Assembly: GCF_000425665.1 (NCBI RefSeq)
Contig: NZ_AUDW01000006.1
Span: 53,146-117,145 of the forward strand
Source: Gemella cuniculi DSM 15828
GTDB taxonomy: Bacteria > Bacillota > Bacilli > Staphylococcales > Gemellaceae
Direction: 5' to 3'
DNA: 64,000 bases
Under the pieces are notes generated by a model. It saw nothing but the letters and a program-made list of their open reading frames with translations. It searched no databases and had not been told where the DNA came from. Position numbers and translations under genes: made by a program. This document shows positions 39,597 to 50,001 of this stretch, one piece after another. Positions within the stretch are counted from its first letter, which is position 1, and each line of letters begins with the position of its first letter.

Positions 39597-40325
39597 TTAT
39601 AATATTTTTGAGAAAAATTCCTTTGTTCTTTCTTCTTTCGGGTTGTCAAATATTTCTTCAGGCATCCCTTCCTCCAACACTATTCCACCATCCATAAATA
39701 TAATTTTATCTGCAACTTCTTTTGCAAAATTCATCTCATGAGTAACAATTACCATAGTAAGCCCTTCATCAGACAATTCCCTTATAACATCAAGTACCTC
39801 TTTTACCATTTCTGGATCTAATGCACTAGTAGGTTCATCAAAAAGTAAAAGCTCAGGTGTATTAGCTAACGCACGTGCAATAGCAACACGCTGTTTTTGC
39901 CCACCTGATAAACTACTTGGAAAAGTATCTTTCTTATCTTTAAGACCAACACGCTCTAATAAATCTATTGCTTTTTTTTCTATATTTTCTTTAGTATCTA
40001 TTCCAAATGTTTTAGGTGCTAAAGTAATATTATCAATAACACTCATATTGGGAAACAAGTTAAAATTTTGAAATACCATTCCTACCTTTTTTCTATAATC
40101 ATTAATATTTTTTTTAGAAATGTCTTCTCCATTAAATAATATTTGACCTTGAGTAGGTTTTTCTAATAAATTTATACATCTCAATGCTGTACTTTTTCCA
40201 CTACCACTAGAACCTAGTATAACAATTTTTTCACCTTTTTTTACTTTTATATTTACCCCTTTTAATACTTCTTCTTTACCAAATTTTTTATGTAAATTTT
40301 TTATTTCTAATAACAAACTATTCAC
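39597..40325 (-). CDS. Polar amino acid ABC transporter, ATP-binding protein
   Basis: ATPase of a PAAT-type importer, 242 residues. Walker [14 protein letters not shown], signature [15 protein letters not shown], Walker [15 protein letters not shown], and switch His in IVTHEM. Last of three genes in the T-box operon; starts one base after the permease stop. Arginine is the inferred substrate, from the T-box specifier. Confidence 0.92.
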   Translation of the reverse strand: MNSLLLEIKNLHKKFGKEEVLKGVNIKVKKGEKIVILGSSGSGKSTALRCINLLEKPTQGQILFNGEDISKKNINDYRKKVGMVFQNFNLFPNMSVIDNITLAPKTFGIDTKENIEKKAIDLLERVGLKDKKDTFPSSLSGGQKQRVAIARALANTPELLLFDEPTSALDPEMVKEVLDVIRELSDEGLTMVIVTHEMNFAKEVADKIIFMDGGIVLEEGMPEEIFDNPKEERTKEFFSKIL

Positions 40326-40967
40326 CTACTTCTCTAATTTTTTTTCTAATTTTTTAACTAATAAAGATAAAATTGATGTGATTATAAAGTATATTGCTGC
40401 TGCTACTAAATAAGGTCCAAAAGTTTCATATGTAGCATTTTTTACAGTATTGGCAGCAAACATAATATCTGCAACACCTACAAAATATACTATTGAAGAT
40501 TCTTTCACTAAAGAAATGAATTCATTTCCTAAAGCTGGTAAACTATTTTTTAATGCTTGTGGTAAAATTATTAACTTCATTGTTTGGAAATAACTAAGAC
40601 CTAAAGATCTCCCTGCTTCCATTTGTCCTTTGTCAATAGCAAGTATTCCCGAACGAAAAATTTCACTAACATACGCTCCTGAATTTATTGACAATGCTAT
40701 TATTGCTGACATGAATGGTGTAAACGATATACCTATTTCAGGTAGTGCAAAATATATTATCATAATTTGTACAAGAATTGGTGTATTTCTAATCACTTCT
40801 ACATAAATAGTTGCTAATCCTTTAAATATTTTTAATGTACTAATTTTTGCTAAGCAAATTATTATTCCTAATAATAAACCTACTAATAATGCTATAAGCG
40901 AGATTTTTAGTGTAGTTATGGTCGCATCTATATAAGTTGTATAATATTTCGGAAGAAAATCAAACAT
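40326..40967 (-). CDS. Polar amino acid ABC transporter, permease
   Basis: Membrane subunit, 213 residues with about five membrane segments; the ATPase-contact EAA loop is AGRSLGLSYFQTMKLIILPQA. TLKISLIALLVGLLLGIIICL begins the HisMQ-type fold. Directly adjacent to the ATPase gene. Confidence 0.92.
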   Translation of the reverse strand: MFDFLPKYYTTYIDATITTLKISLIALLVGLLLGIIICLAKISTLKIFKGLATIYVEVIRNTPILVQIMIIYFALPEIGISFTPFMSAIIALSINSGAYVSEIFRSGILAIDKGQMEAGRSLGLSYFQTMKLIILPQALKNSLPALGNEFISLVKESSIVYFVGVADIMFAANTVKNATYETFGPYLVAAAIYFIITSILSLLVKKLEKKLEK

Positions 40968-40982
40968 TTATTTATTACCTCT

Positions 40983-41807
40983 CTATTCGCTTTCTGCAGC
41001 AAGTTTGGCATATTTATCCAATTCTTGCTCAAATAAATTTTTCTCTTTTATTTCTTTTATAACTGCGTTTACTTGTTCTAATAATTCTTTATTATTATCA
41101 TCTTTGGCTTTTTTAAATGCTATTGCCATACCTGTAGCTTCTGGATCATTTTCTGCGCTAAAACTACTAATTTTTATATCATTACTTTTATTAATCGCAA
41201 TTTTTGCCACATCGTCTGGTATCAAAACTACATCAATTTTTTTGTTTTTTAAATCTTGTAATAAACTAGGAACATCAGTTAGTGATTGCAAATCTTTGTC
41301 ATCAACTTTTAACTGCTCTTTAGCGTATGTTTCATATGTTGAGCCTTTTTGAACCCCTATTTTTTTCCCTTTTAAATCCACAGCTGATTTAATTTCTTCA
41401 CTATCTTTATTTACAACAAATATTCCTTTACTCGTGTAATAAACATCTGAAAAATCTACTGCTTTTCTTCTTTCTTCGGTTGGATTAATTCCTGAAATAA
41501 CCATATCAACTTTATTAGCATTTAATGCCGCTATTAATGAATCAAATGCCATTTCTTGAATTTCTACTTTAACACCTAATTTCTCAGAAATTTTTTCTGC
41601 TAAATAAATATCAGCACCCACTACTTTTTTCTGACCATTTTCCGATGTTAAAAATTCATAAGGGGGATAATCAGGTGATACACCTAAAACTATTTTACCT
41701 TTCTCTTTTATATCATCCATCATTGATTTATTATTTGATTTATTTGAACATGCTGTTAATGTAAATACTGTAGTTATTGCTATTAAAAATAATACTAATT
41801 TCTTCAT
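40983..41807 (-). CDS. Amino acid ABC transporter substrate-binding lipoprotein
   Basis: Extracellular receptor anchored by lipid, 274 residues. The signal peptide ends in the lipobox LTAC, with Cys at about residue 20. The family-3 solute-binding fold follows (KGKIVLGVSPDYPPYEF, GADIYLAEKISEKLG, VDMVISGINPTEERRKAVDFS). First structural gene after the T-box leader. A cationic amino acid, most likely arginine, is inferred from the specifier; binding residues alone do not settle it. Confidence 0.88.
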   Translation of the reverse strand: MKKLVLFLIAITTVFTLTACSNKSNNKSMMDDIKEKGKIVLGVSPDYPPYEFLTSENGQKKVVGADIYLAEKISEKLGVKVEIQEMAFDSLIAALNANKVDMVISGINPTEERRKAVDFSDVYYTSKGIFVVNKDSEEIKSAVDLKGKKIGVQKGSTYETYAKEQLKVDDKDLQSLTDVPSLLQDLKNKKIDVVLIPDDVAKIAINKSNDIKISSFSAENDPEATGMAIAFKKAKDDNNKELLEQVNAVIKEIKEKNLFEQELDKYAKLAAESE

Positions 41808-41858
41808 TGTCTTATATCTCCTTAAAAATTTTTATCATTTTAGAAAAGTTAGTAATAT

Positions 41859-42204
41859 AAAAAATCTCTTTGTAATTTATTTTCTAATTACAAAGAGACG
41901 AATTATCGTGGTACCACTCTTTTTGATATACTTATTCCTAAAATTTCAGCATAGAAAATAATAAAAAAAGTCTTTTTACAATTCAACAAATATGAACTGT
42001 AAAAAGACGAATAAATTTTCCGCGTTGCCACTTTTCTTGGTATTAGCATACCCACTCAAACTCTTTAAGGCAGAGCAACCAATTACTTTCATAATTCCTA
42101 AAAAGTGCGTTCATTAAGAAACTAATTGCTAACCTTTCACCTACGTTAACTCGCTAAAAATCGTTTTCTAAACTACTATTCTCTTCTATGGTTTATTTTA
42201 TTTA
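41859..42204 (-). promoter_or_regulatory. Tandem T-box leader with one stem I and two antiterminator/terminator units
   Basis: The leader of the ABC transporter operon senses uncharged tRNA. A stem I-like region carries AGTA and GA elements and a 3' side reading GAA-CGC-AC, where CGC (42107-42109) is the likely specifier, hence tRNA-Arg. The first T-box AAGTGGCAACGCGG (42020-42033) is followed by terminator GTCTTTTTACA/TGTAAAAAGAC and T7 (41963-42008). Only about 45 bases later a second T-box AGAGTGGTACCACG (41907-41920) is followed by terminator TCTCTTTGTAATT/AATTACAAAGAGA and T6 (41859-41898). No second stem I fits between them. Confidence 0.85.
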
Positions 42205-42210
42205 AAACCT

Positions 42211-42239
42211 ATTGTACACTTAAAATTTATTTTTGTCAA
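42211..42239 (-). promoter_or_regulatory. Promoter of the T-box operon
   Basis: TTGACA, 17-base spacer, TACAAT on the minus strand, near-consensus, just ahead of the T-box leader. It begins ten bases past the leucyl aminopeptidase stop. Confidence 0.85.
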
Positions 42240-42248
42240 GAATAAATT

Positions 42249-43676
42249 TTAATTTTTATTTAAGAGATTATAAAGTGTTTTTACATGAACACCTGTTGCT
42301 CCCTTTGGTAAATATTTTTCAGGCCCTGATAAATAAGCTGTTCCTGCTATATCTAAATGAACCCATGGAACATCATTAGCAACAAAGTTTTCAATAAATA
42401 ATCCTGCTGTAATTGTTCCACCTAAACGTCCCCCAGTATTTTTCACATCCGCCACTGATGATTTATTTAACTCTCTAAAACTATCATCAACTGGCAGTTG
42501 CCATACTCTTTCACCTGCTTCTTTTGCTGCAACACTTAATTCATTGTAGAATTTTTCATTATTTGTGATAGCTCCAGTGTAAAATTCCCCAAGTGCCACC
42601 AAACATGCACCCGTTAATGTTGCTAAATCAATAACCTTACTTACTTTTAATTTTTCAGTTGCATAGTAGACTGAATCGGCTAGCGTAATTCTTCCTTCTG
42701 CATCAGTATTTAAAACTTCTATAGTTTTTCCTGATAAGGTAGAAATAATATCTCCTGGTTTATATGAACTTCCTGAAACTGTATTCTCACACGCACCTAC
42801 TATCGCTATAACATTTGTTTTTAATTTTCTTGTTGCCACAAGGTTCATCGTACCTATTACAGTTCCTGCTCCTCCCATATCACAATACATTGTATCCATA
42901 CTATTTGCAGTCGGTTTTAATGAATATCCCCCAGTATCGTAAGTCACACCTTTACCTACAAGTCCAATTACTTCTTCAGATTGTTTATTATTTAAGTATT
43001 TCATAACAATAAATCTAGGTTTTCTAACTGATGAACGACCTACTGCTAAAAGTCCTTTTAGTCCCAATTCCTCACATTGTTTTTCATCATAAATTTCTAC
43101 TTCTACACCCAATGGACTTAATTTTTCTTTTGCAATGTTAGCTAAAGTTTCAGGATATAGGTATTCAGCTCGTTCGTTTACTAAATCTCTTGCGAAGAAT
43201 ATTGATTTCATTATATCTTCAGCTTCCTTAATATCTTCTTCTAATGTTGGCAATAATTCTTCTGTAGAAATATTTATTGTTATTTCGGGAAATTCTTTTT
43301 TATCACTTTTATACTTGTCAAATTTATACGTTGCATGCAAACTACCTTCTACCAGAGCTTTTACAAAATCACTAGTAAGAATTTTTTCTACTTTTGGAAG
43401 TTCAATAGCTACTTCGTACTCTTTATTTTCAACTAGTTTTTTTATTAACTTAAAGAAAATTTCTCTTACTTTATCTTCTGATAAGTCATCTTTATTACCA
43501 AAACCTAATAAAATTTCTTTTTGTCCATCAAATGGTAAGTGACAATAAACTTCTTTTAGTTTTCCAGAAAAAAGTTCTTTTTCTTTTGTATAACTTAATA
43601 ACTCACTATTATAATTTTCATTTTCAAAAATCGGGGTTACTCTCACTCCATCTTTCTTATTTAAAACAAATTTCAT
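42249..43676 (-). CDS. pepA: Leucyl aminopeptidase (M17)
   Basis: Dinuclear-zinc aminopeptidase, cytoplasmic, 475 residues. The metal site and signature are VGKGVTYDTGGYSLK and the NTDAEGRITLAD octapeptide-type motif (Lys, Asp, Asp, Glu ligands), with RLGGTITAGLFIENFV near the C-terminus. ATG 43676 follows AAGGTG by six bases. Likely the last gene of the coaE-ecsA-ecsB-oxidoreductase-pepA series. Confidence 0.92.
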   Translation of the reverse strand: MKFVLNKKDGVRVTPIFENENYNSELLSYTKEKELFSGKLKEVYCHLPFDGQKEILLGFGNKDDLSEDKVREIFFKLIKKLVENKEYEVAIELPKVEKILTSDFVKALVEGSLHATYKFDKYKSDKKEFPEITINISTEELLPTLEEDIKEAEDIMKSIFFARDLVNERAEYLYPETLANIAKEKLSPLGVEVEIYDEKQCEELGLKGLLAVGRSSVRKPRFIVMKYLNNKQSEEVIGLVGKGVTYDTGGYSLKPTANSMDTMYCDMGGAGTVIGTMNLVATRKLKTNVIAIVGACENTVSGSSYKPGDIISTLSGKTIEVLNTDAEGRITLADSVYYATEKLKVSKVIDLATLTGACLVALGEFYTGAITNNEKFYNELSVAAKEAGERVWQLPVDDSFRELNKSSVADVKNTGGRLGGTITAGLFIENFVANDVPWVHLDIAGTAYLSGPEKYLPKGATGVHVKTLYNLLNKN

Positions 43677-43721
43677 TTTTTTCACCTTGTACGACCACGT
43701 ACACCTTTCTTAATTAATAAT

Positions 43722-45122
43722 TTATCTTATTTTTTCTAGTAATTCTTTTGATGTTTCCTTAGCCTCTAATATTGTATTTTCTAAATTAGTTGCTTTTTTA
43801 GAGCTTCCTATTATGTATAAATTAGGATATTTTTCTTCAAGATATTCTGAAAACTTATTAATTTTTTTATTATATTTCTTATCACAATAACGATAATTAT
43901 CCTCTATTCTACTAATATAACAGCGTTCTACATCACCTACAAAGCCATGAACATCACGTATTTCCTCTTCTATTATTTTTCTTATTTCATCATCCCCCCT
44001 ACTACTCAATCTCCTTACAGATTCTTGCCTACTAATGTATGCTCGAACTATCTGAATACCGCTCATTTTTATATCAATCCATTTATTACTAACATATTCT
44101 AATTTAGTTACAAATTTTTCACTTTCCTCAGGGAAAATTACTTCACCTATTTCTTTATTAATATGCAAATTTTCTCTCTTATATACAAATGTTGCAACTA
44201 TATTAGAAACATATTCTATATCATTAAAAAAATTTTGAATTTCTTCATCTTCTTTAAACCAAGATATAAAATTTTTATGATTCAATGCTAAAATTACATA
44301 ATCATATTTATATATACTACCATTAGAATGAACAAGGTATTTTTCACCTTTTCTTTCTATTTTTTCTACTTTTCTATTGAATTCTAAAAATACTTTATCT
44401 GAAAAGTTTGACTCTAACGTTTCTACAAATGATTTTAGTGTGAATTTTAACCTATGTTCTGTTCCAATACTTATATTATCAATCACTTTTCTATTATACA
44501 TCTCTTCCAAAATTTCATTTATATACTCTTTTTGTATGGTAAGAAATGAAAGTTCGGGCATTATACTAACCATATTTTGTTTGGAAACATCACTTCCGTA
44601 ATGACTAGTTAAAAGTGGCTCAATTAATTTATAATATATATTATTGTTCACATTTTCTGTAAAAAAATCTTCTACAGTCATATTTTGAACATTTTCATCT
44701 TCCATTGTCTTATGCATATTATAAACTATTGATAATTTTTCTTTAAAAGTAAATATATCTGAAAGTAATAATTCTTTTTTATCCAAAGGATAACCATATA
44801 ACAATTTTTCTGGCAAATACTTTATCCCTTCTTTTGTAAAAAAGACCTTTTTAGTACTACTACTTTCTATTAAATATCGATGCAATCCTAATTCTATCAT
44901 CAAATAAAACAATATTCCCTGATCATATATTGAACTATGCCAGCCGTTATCATAAATTTCTTGACCATATTGAAACTTGCCAAATTTATCTTTAGCAAAT
45001 TCCAAATCTTTTTCAATCAAATCTATATTAAATTTTTTCGAATCTATTCCAGAAAATTTATCTAAAAAATATGCACAACTAACTCCAGATAAATCTCCTC
45101 CTATAATTGCTATATTTTTCAT
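43722..45122 (-). CDS. FAD/NAD(P)-dependent oxidoreductase, protoporphyrinogen oxidase-like
   Basis: A 466-residue flavoprotein with an N-terminal dinucleotide-binding fold (MKNIAIIGGDLSGVSCAYFL) and a long C-terminal amine-oxidase/HemY-like region ending NLENTILEAKETSKELLEKI. The usual GxGxxG is GGDLSG here, with Asp at the third position. No other haem-synthesis genes are near, so HemY function is unproven. Starts ten bases after the ecsB stop. Confidence 0.6.
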   Translation of the reverse strand: MKNIAIIGGDLSGVSCAYFLDKFSGIDSKKFNIDLIEKDLEFAKDKFGKFQYGQEIYDNGWHSSIYDQGILFYLMIELGLHRYLIESSSTKKVFFTKEGIKYLPEKLLYGYPLDKKELLLSDIFTFKEKLSIVYNMHKTMEDENVQNMTVEDFFTENVNNNIYYKLIEPLLTSHYGSDVSKQNMVSIMPELSFLTIQKEYINEILEEMYNRKVIDNISIGTEHRLKFTLKSFVETLESNFSDKVFLEFNRKVEKIERKGEKYLVHSNGSIYKYDYVILALNHKNFISWFKEDEEIQNFFNDIEYVSNIVATFVYKRENLHINKEIGEVIFPEESEKFVTKLEYVSNKWIDIKMSGIQIVRAYISRQESVRRLSSRGDDEIRKIIEEEIRDVHGFVGDVERCYISRIEDNYRYCDKKYNKKINKFSEYLEEKYPNLYIIGSSKKATNLENTILEAKETSKELLEKIR

Positions 45123-45132
45123 ATAATTACCC

Positions 45133-46371
45133 CTATTTTACCTTGGAAATAAATACACTCGCAAGTAAGTTTGCAACAATTAACGCTACTATATTTATTC
45201 CTATATATGTAAGCGTAATTTGTCCTAAAACAATACTTACCACTGTCAGTATTAGTGTTGTCATTCCTATAACTAAAGTCAATAACTTTTTAAAACTATT
45301 AATTTTTATTTCTTCATCTACAGGTAGTACATTATGCCAAATATTATTTCTTATTTGATTGTATAAAGGTACCAGTTGAATTATTGTTAAATAACTATAT
45401 GATATTATAGTTACCGCACTAACGTATTGATTTTTAAAACTAAAAATAAATACTATTGCAACAAGCATCAGTCGTACCGCCAAAAATATAGTGTTTTCTT
45501 GTCGTAAAAATACTCTATAATAATAGTATTTAAAACTGTTTTCCTTGTTGAAGTTTTTTTGTGTTAACTTCGGAAGAAGTATATCAAAATACTTTCTTCT
45601 TGCAACTTTTACATTATTTAAAGGAACATCAACAAACATATTAATAAATTTCAAATAACTCTCCTGACGATTTTTATCATAATCTGCCGCTTCATTCCAT
45701 CTTAATAAATAATAATTTCCGTTTTCAAATTTTATTCCTTTATTTTTATAATTGTACTCCTTAACAAAAATTGTAACAAGTATCGCAATAATAACCAAAG
45801 ATAGAAATACTACATAAGGTGGATTTAAAAATAAAACAATTAACTGAGTAAAAATACTAAAAAATAATAAAACTTTTGTTGATAACTTTTGCCCAAAATA
45901 CACAACTTCTTGCAACCTATATCCAATATTACAGAAGATAATTACTATAAGTGTTAATATCGTTACCTTATCAATATTCCCTATTCTATCTAATATAGGT
46001 TTCGCAACTATGTAAAAAATAATAAGAGTTATTAAATGTTTTATAGTACTTGCTAGAACAGTTTTTAAAATTTCCTTACCATAATATTTCTCAATAGGTA
46101 ATAAAAATATTGAATCTGCCTCTTTTATAAAGGTTTTCACTCGCAGTGAAACCAAAATATAACTCAAAATCGCTGTACTAGATACAAAAACTACTCTTAA
46201 TTCAAAATCACTTGCATTGTCCAACCATTTCGAATAATTTATCATCGCCGCTCCAAGCACTATAATAAGAAACATAATCAGGTGCGAATTAAATATATAC
46301 TTACTATAAGTTACTCGTTGTTCACGTTCTCGTTTTCTTCTATCAGAGAAAATATTTTTTATGTTATTCAT
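45133..46371 (-). CDS. ecsB: EcsB-like ABC transporter membrane protein
   Basis: A 412-residue membrane protein with about eight to ten hydrophobic segments, overlapping its ATPase gene by eight bases. Begins MNNIKNIFSDRRKRERE with the basic N-terminus typical of EcsB. EcsAB affects secretion and regulated intramembrane proteolysis in Bacillus; the substrate is unknown. Confidence 0.82.
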   Translation of the reverse strand: MNNIKNIFSDRRKREREQRVTYSKYIFNSHLIMFLIIVLGAAMINYSKWLDNASDFELRVVFVSSTAILSYILVSLRVKTFIKEADSIFLLPIEKYYGKEILKTVLASTIKHLITLIIFYIVAKPILDRIGNIDKVTILTLIVIIFCNIGYRLQEVVYFGQKLSTKVLLFFSIFTQLIVLFLNPPYVVFLSLVIIAILVTIFVKEYNYKNKGIKFENGNYYLLRWNEAADYDKNRQESYLKFINMFVDVPLNNVKVARRKYFDILLPKLTQKNFNKENSFKYYYYRVFLRQENTIFLAVRLMLVAIVFIFSFKNQYVSAVTIISYSYLTIIQLVPLYNQIRNNIWHNVLPVDEEIKINSFKKLLTLVIGMTTLILTVVSIVLGQITLTYIGINIVALIVANLLASVFISKVK

Positions 46372-47107
46372 TACTACCTCTAGTTGTTAAAGCTAAATAA
46401 ATTTCATCTAATGATGCACCTATCATATTAAACTCAGCTCTTAATTGCTCAAGATTACCTTCTGCTAAAATTTTTCCTTCATGAATAATAACAAAATTAT
46501 CACAATACTTTTCCGCAGTTGCAAGTATGTGAGTAGACATTAATATACTCGCTCCCTTACTTCTTCTTTCACACATAAGATTAATTAGATCATTAATTGC
46601 TATAGGATCCAACCCCAAGAATGGTTCATCTATAATGTATAAACTAGGTTCTACTAAAAAAGCACAAATAATCATAACTTTTTGTTTCATTCCCTTTGAA
46701 AAATGTATCGGGAAAAATTTCTTTTTATCTTGTAGTTTAAACAAAGTAAGTAACTTATCTGCTCTTTCCCAAGTTTCATCCATTTTTAAATTATATGCCA
46801 TAGCAGTCAAATTTATATGCTCTTCCAAAGTTAGTTCATCATATAAAACTGGTGATTCTGGAATATAGCTTATACTTTTTCTATATTTTTCATTATTATT
46901 GGTAATAGTAGTATTATTAACCTTAACTTCACCTTGCATAGCATGAAGAAGTCCTAAAATATGTTTTATTGTAGTACTTTTCCCCGCTCCATTTAATCCA
47001 ATTAATGCTGTAATACTACCTTTTGTAATTTTTAAATTTATATTTTCTATAACTTTTTTTCTATTATACCCACCTGTTAAATTTTTTATCTCTAAAATAT
47101 TTTCCAT
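46364..47107 (-). CDS. ecsA: EcsA-like ABC transporter ATPase
   Basis: 247 residues. Walker A GLNGAGKSTTIKH, Q-loop PESPVLYDELTLEEH, signature FSKGMKQKVMIICAFLVEP, Walker B LYIIDEPFLGLDPIA. Its stop and the coaE stop/start are tightly packed; co-translated with ecsB. Confidence 0.88.
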   Translation of the reverse strand: MENILEIKNLTGGYNRKKVIENINLKITKGSITALIGLNGAGKSTTIKHILGLLHAMQGEVKVNNTTITNNNEKYRKSISYIPESPVLYDELTLEEHINLTAMAYNLKMDETWERADKLLTLFKLQDKKKFFPIHFSKGMKQKVMIICAFLVEPSLYIIDEPFLGLDPIAINDLINLMCERRSKGASILMSTHILATAEKYCDNFVIIHEGKILAEGNLEQLRAEFNMIGASLDEIYLALTTRGSNE

Positions 47108-47697
47108 TATTTATTTTCCCCTTCCGATAATTTTATCAAAATTTCTTCAAGTTGATTATAAGTATTTTCTAATGTTGAACTGTTGTCAATAACATAATCT
47201 CCTAATTTCGATTTTTCTTCAGAACTTATTTGACTATTAATTCTTTTTAGTGCTTCTTTTTCTGAAAGTGAACTTCTCTTCATTAACCTTTCTAGCTGAA
47301 TATCAAAATTAGAATGAACTACGATAATCTTATCTACTAAATCATTAAATTTAGCCTCAAAAAGTAATGCTACATCTAAAAATACTAATTTCTCTCTTTT
47401 ATATTTTTTTTGTTCTCTCAAAACTTGCTTTCTTATTTCTGGGTGAATAATATCATTTAATAAAGTTAATTGCTTCTTATTTCCAAAAACAATTTTTCCC
47501 AATTCAACACGATCTACTTCATTATTTTTAATTATTTTTGAACCAAAATTTAAAACTAATCTCTTTTTTACTTCTTCATTAAACAATATATCATGTCCAA
47601 CTTTATCAGCATCTATAACTATATATCCTCTTTTTTTCAAAAAATTAGATACTGTACTTTTTCCACACGCTATACTTCCTGTAATTCCTACATTCAA
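47107..47697 (-). CDS. coaE: Dephospho-CoA kinase
   Basis: Final enzyme of coenzyme A synthesis, 196 residues. P-loop GITGSIACGKSTVSNFL at the N-terminus; IDADKVGHDIL; and the C-terminal VIDNSSTLENTYNQL. Its last base overlaps the ecsA start, so it leads this operon. Confidence 0.94.
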   Translation of the reverse strand: MNVGITGSIACGKSTVSNFLKKRGYIVIDADKVGHDILFNEEVKKRLVLNFGSKIIKNNEVDRVELGKIVFGNKKQLTLLNDIIHPEIRKQVLREQKKYKREKLVFLDVALLFEAKFNDLVDKIIVVHSNFDIQLERLMKRSSLSEKEALKRINSQISSEEKSKLGDYVIDNSSTLENTYNQLEEILIKLSEGENK

Positions 47698-47975
47698 ATT
47701 ATCATCTCCAAAAAATTACTTAAGTATAATTTTATCACATTAACTATATATTTACTATAGAAAACATAGTTAGTTTATTAAAAGAATATAAACTCATAAT
47801 AAATATTTTAATTTAAAAAAATAATTAAAATAACTAAAAAAAATCAAATATATATTTATAATCTAATATTTTTACAACATCATTTAAATTAGTGAGTAAT
47901 TAAAAATAGAATATTAATCACTATAAATATTAATTTTTACATAATATTTAAAATGATTAATACTCCATACAAAAT

Positions 47976-49421
47976 TTATTTTTCTTCATTAAATGGATTA
48001 ATATCCATCTCTTCTAATTTTACAAATTTTTTCTTGGTTACTAATTTAAAACTCAAATATAAGATTAAACCAATAGCTGGACATACTAAATTATAAGACA
48101 TCTGAACAAAACCACCTGTCAAATAATCTGAAATCAGTTGCAAAATAATTATTAAAATAAAAACTATTAATGCAATATACGAACCAACAATTCCTGTTTT
48201 TGCAGTATACGGTAATACATCTTCTGCTTTTTTGCCCTGTATTATTATGGCCTTTCTTAATCTAATTTGGGATATTAATGATACTATCCAAATTAACATA
48301 ACAATAATTCCAACCATTGATAACAACATGTAATATCCACTAGAATTATACTTTTCAAATGCAAAACATAATATCATAAATATTGCTGAAAAAGTTAATG
48401 CTATAGTAGGAGTTGAATTTGAATTTAATTTTTTAAACGCTTTAGGCCCATAATTACTCAAACTTAATGAGAATAACTGTCTACTTGAAACATACATTCC
48501 CGAATTTGCTGCTGATAAAACTGAGGTCAAAATAACTATATTCATAATTACCGCAGCTATCGACAATCCTATATTTTGAAATACAATAGTAAATGGAGAA
48601 GCTGTAACATTACTCGTATCTAACAATCTTGTATCTTCTGCTGATACTATTGATGAAATAATAAACATCGTTGCTATGTAAAAAATCAAAATTCTCCAAA
48701 AAACTTGTTTTACAGCTTTCGGCATTGTTTCTTTAGGATTAGGTGACTCTCCTGCTGTCACTGCAACAACTTCTGTTCCTCCAAATGAGAATGCCGCTGT
48801 AGAAAATACTCCAAACAATCCTAGCATCCCTGCACTGGAAGTCTTTTCGCCATTTTTTACAAACATTGTTATTCCTGCATCAGGGTTATTCGTTATTCCA
48901 AAAATAATAGCAATACCTACTATTAAAAATACTACTACTGTTATCACTTTTATAATAGTTATCCAATATTCTACTTCACCAAATACTTTAACACTTACCA
49001 AATTTAAAACATACAATAACAATAAAAATACGATACAAATAGAAAATGTAGAAAATTTTCTAAAATATTCCCAATAATGAAGTATTTTTGATAATGTTAT
49101 AATATCTACACTTGCAACCAATATCCATAATATCCAATATAACCACCCTATACCAAATCCCAATCCTGGATCTATAAATCTAGTTGCATACGAACCAAAA
49201 GATCCCGAAACTGGATAAAATGTCGCCAATTCTCCTATTGATGCCATTAAAAAATAAATAATAATTCCAATAAGTGCATAAGTAAATACTGCTCCATATG
49301 AACCTGCTTTACTTACAACAGCTCCACTTGCCATAAACAATCCTGTCCCTATGCACCCACCAATTGCAATCATACTTATGTGCCGTGCTTGCAAATTTCT
49401 TTCCATTTTAGGGTTTGCCAT
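47976..49421 (-). CDS. Amino acid permease (APC family)
   Basis: Twelve-segment membrane transporter of the amino acid transporter (AAT) group, 481 residues. RHISMIAIGGCIGTGLFMASG at the N-terminus and the GGTEVVAVTAGESPNPKE motif match the LysP/GabP/aromatic permease group; specific substrate unknown. It has its own promoter; no T-box is seen. Confidence 0.85.
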   Translation of the reverse strand: MANPKMERNLQARHISMIAIGGCIGTGLFMASGAVVSKAGSYGAVFTYALIGIIIYFLMASIGELATFYPVSGSFGSYATRFIDPGLGFGIGWLYWILWILVASVDIITLSKILHYWEYFRKFSTFSICIVFLLLLYVLNLVSVKVFGEVEYWITIIKVITVVVFLIVGIAIIFGITNNPDAGITMFVKNGEKTSSAGMLGLFGVFSTAAFSFGGTEVVAVTAGESPNPKETMPKAVKQVFWRILIFYIATMFIISSIVSAEDTRLLDTSNVTASPFTIVFQNIGLSIAAVIMNIVILTSVLSAANSGMYVSSRQLFSLSLSNYGPKAFKKLNSNSTPTIALTFSAIFMILCFAFEKYNSSGYYMLLSMVGIIVMLIWIVSLISQIRLRKAIIIQGKKAEDVLPYTAKTGIVGSYIALIVFILIIILQLISDYLTGGFVQMSYNLVCPAIGLILYLSFKLVTKKKFVKLEEMDINPFNEEK

Positions 49422-49454
49422 ATAATCACGCCCTTTCCTAGTATTTAATAATAA

Positions 49455-49483
49455 ATTATACTAGAATTTTTTTTATTTGTAAA
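49455..49483 (-). promoter_or_regulatory. Promoter of the amino acid permease gene
   Basis: TTTACA, 17-base spacer, TATAAT on the minus strand, followed by GGAAAGGGCG before the start. Confidence 0.65.
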
Positions 49484-49962
49484 TAATTTTTCAGAAAACT
49501 TTTTATAAAATTATTTTTTATTACTTTATTTACAACTAATCTAATTTAATCATAATATTTCTTTACAATATTCATATCTAATGATAATTTTTTTTAATTA
49601 TTTTATAATAACAATCACATTAAAATTTATAATTAAATATGTTGTGATTATACTTTAGATGATGCTGTTTATAATTTACTTACACAAAACAGAAAAATTA
49701 TTTAAGTCTCAAATATTAAAAGAAAAACTTATATAACAAAAAAAAATTTTAACGATATAAAAAATAAAACATGATATAACACTTTCTCAATATACTTATA
49801 CTCAACAAAAAAGTATATTGAGATTAATATATCATTACTAAAAAACAGCTGAGTTTATTATTTTTTAATAATTTAGATTCAGAAAATTTTTTCCAAAATT
49901 GTTAAATATGTACGACATTAAACTAACTCAACTTAATACACAATATACCTAAAGTAATAAAT
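49484..49962. other. Long AT-rich gap between the permease and ftsZ
   Basis: No gene recognised. The clear structure is CTCAATATACTT and its perfect complement (49786-49797 and 49811-49822) making a 12-base stem. Confidence 0.4.
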
Positions 49963-49996
49963 AAAAAAGATAGAGGTTAAAATCTCTATCTTTTTT
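49963..49996 (-). terminator. Terminator of ftsZ / dcw cluster
   Basis: AAAAAAGATAGAG and CTCTATCTTTTTT form a 13-base stem with an eight-base loop, just beyond the ftsZ stop (50002). T-rich on both strands. Confidence 0.8.
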
Positions 49997-50001
49997 ATTT
50001 A

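Noticed and set aside
38041..39600. Purine riboswitch ahead of the purine permease
   Set aside because: The leader lacks the conserved riboswitch core; only a promoter is seen.
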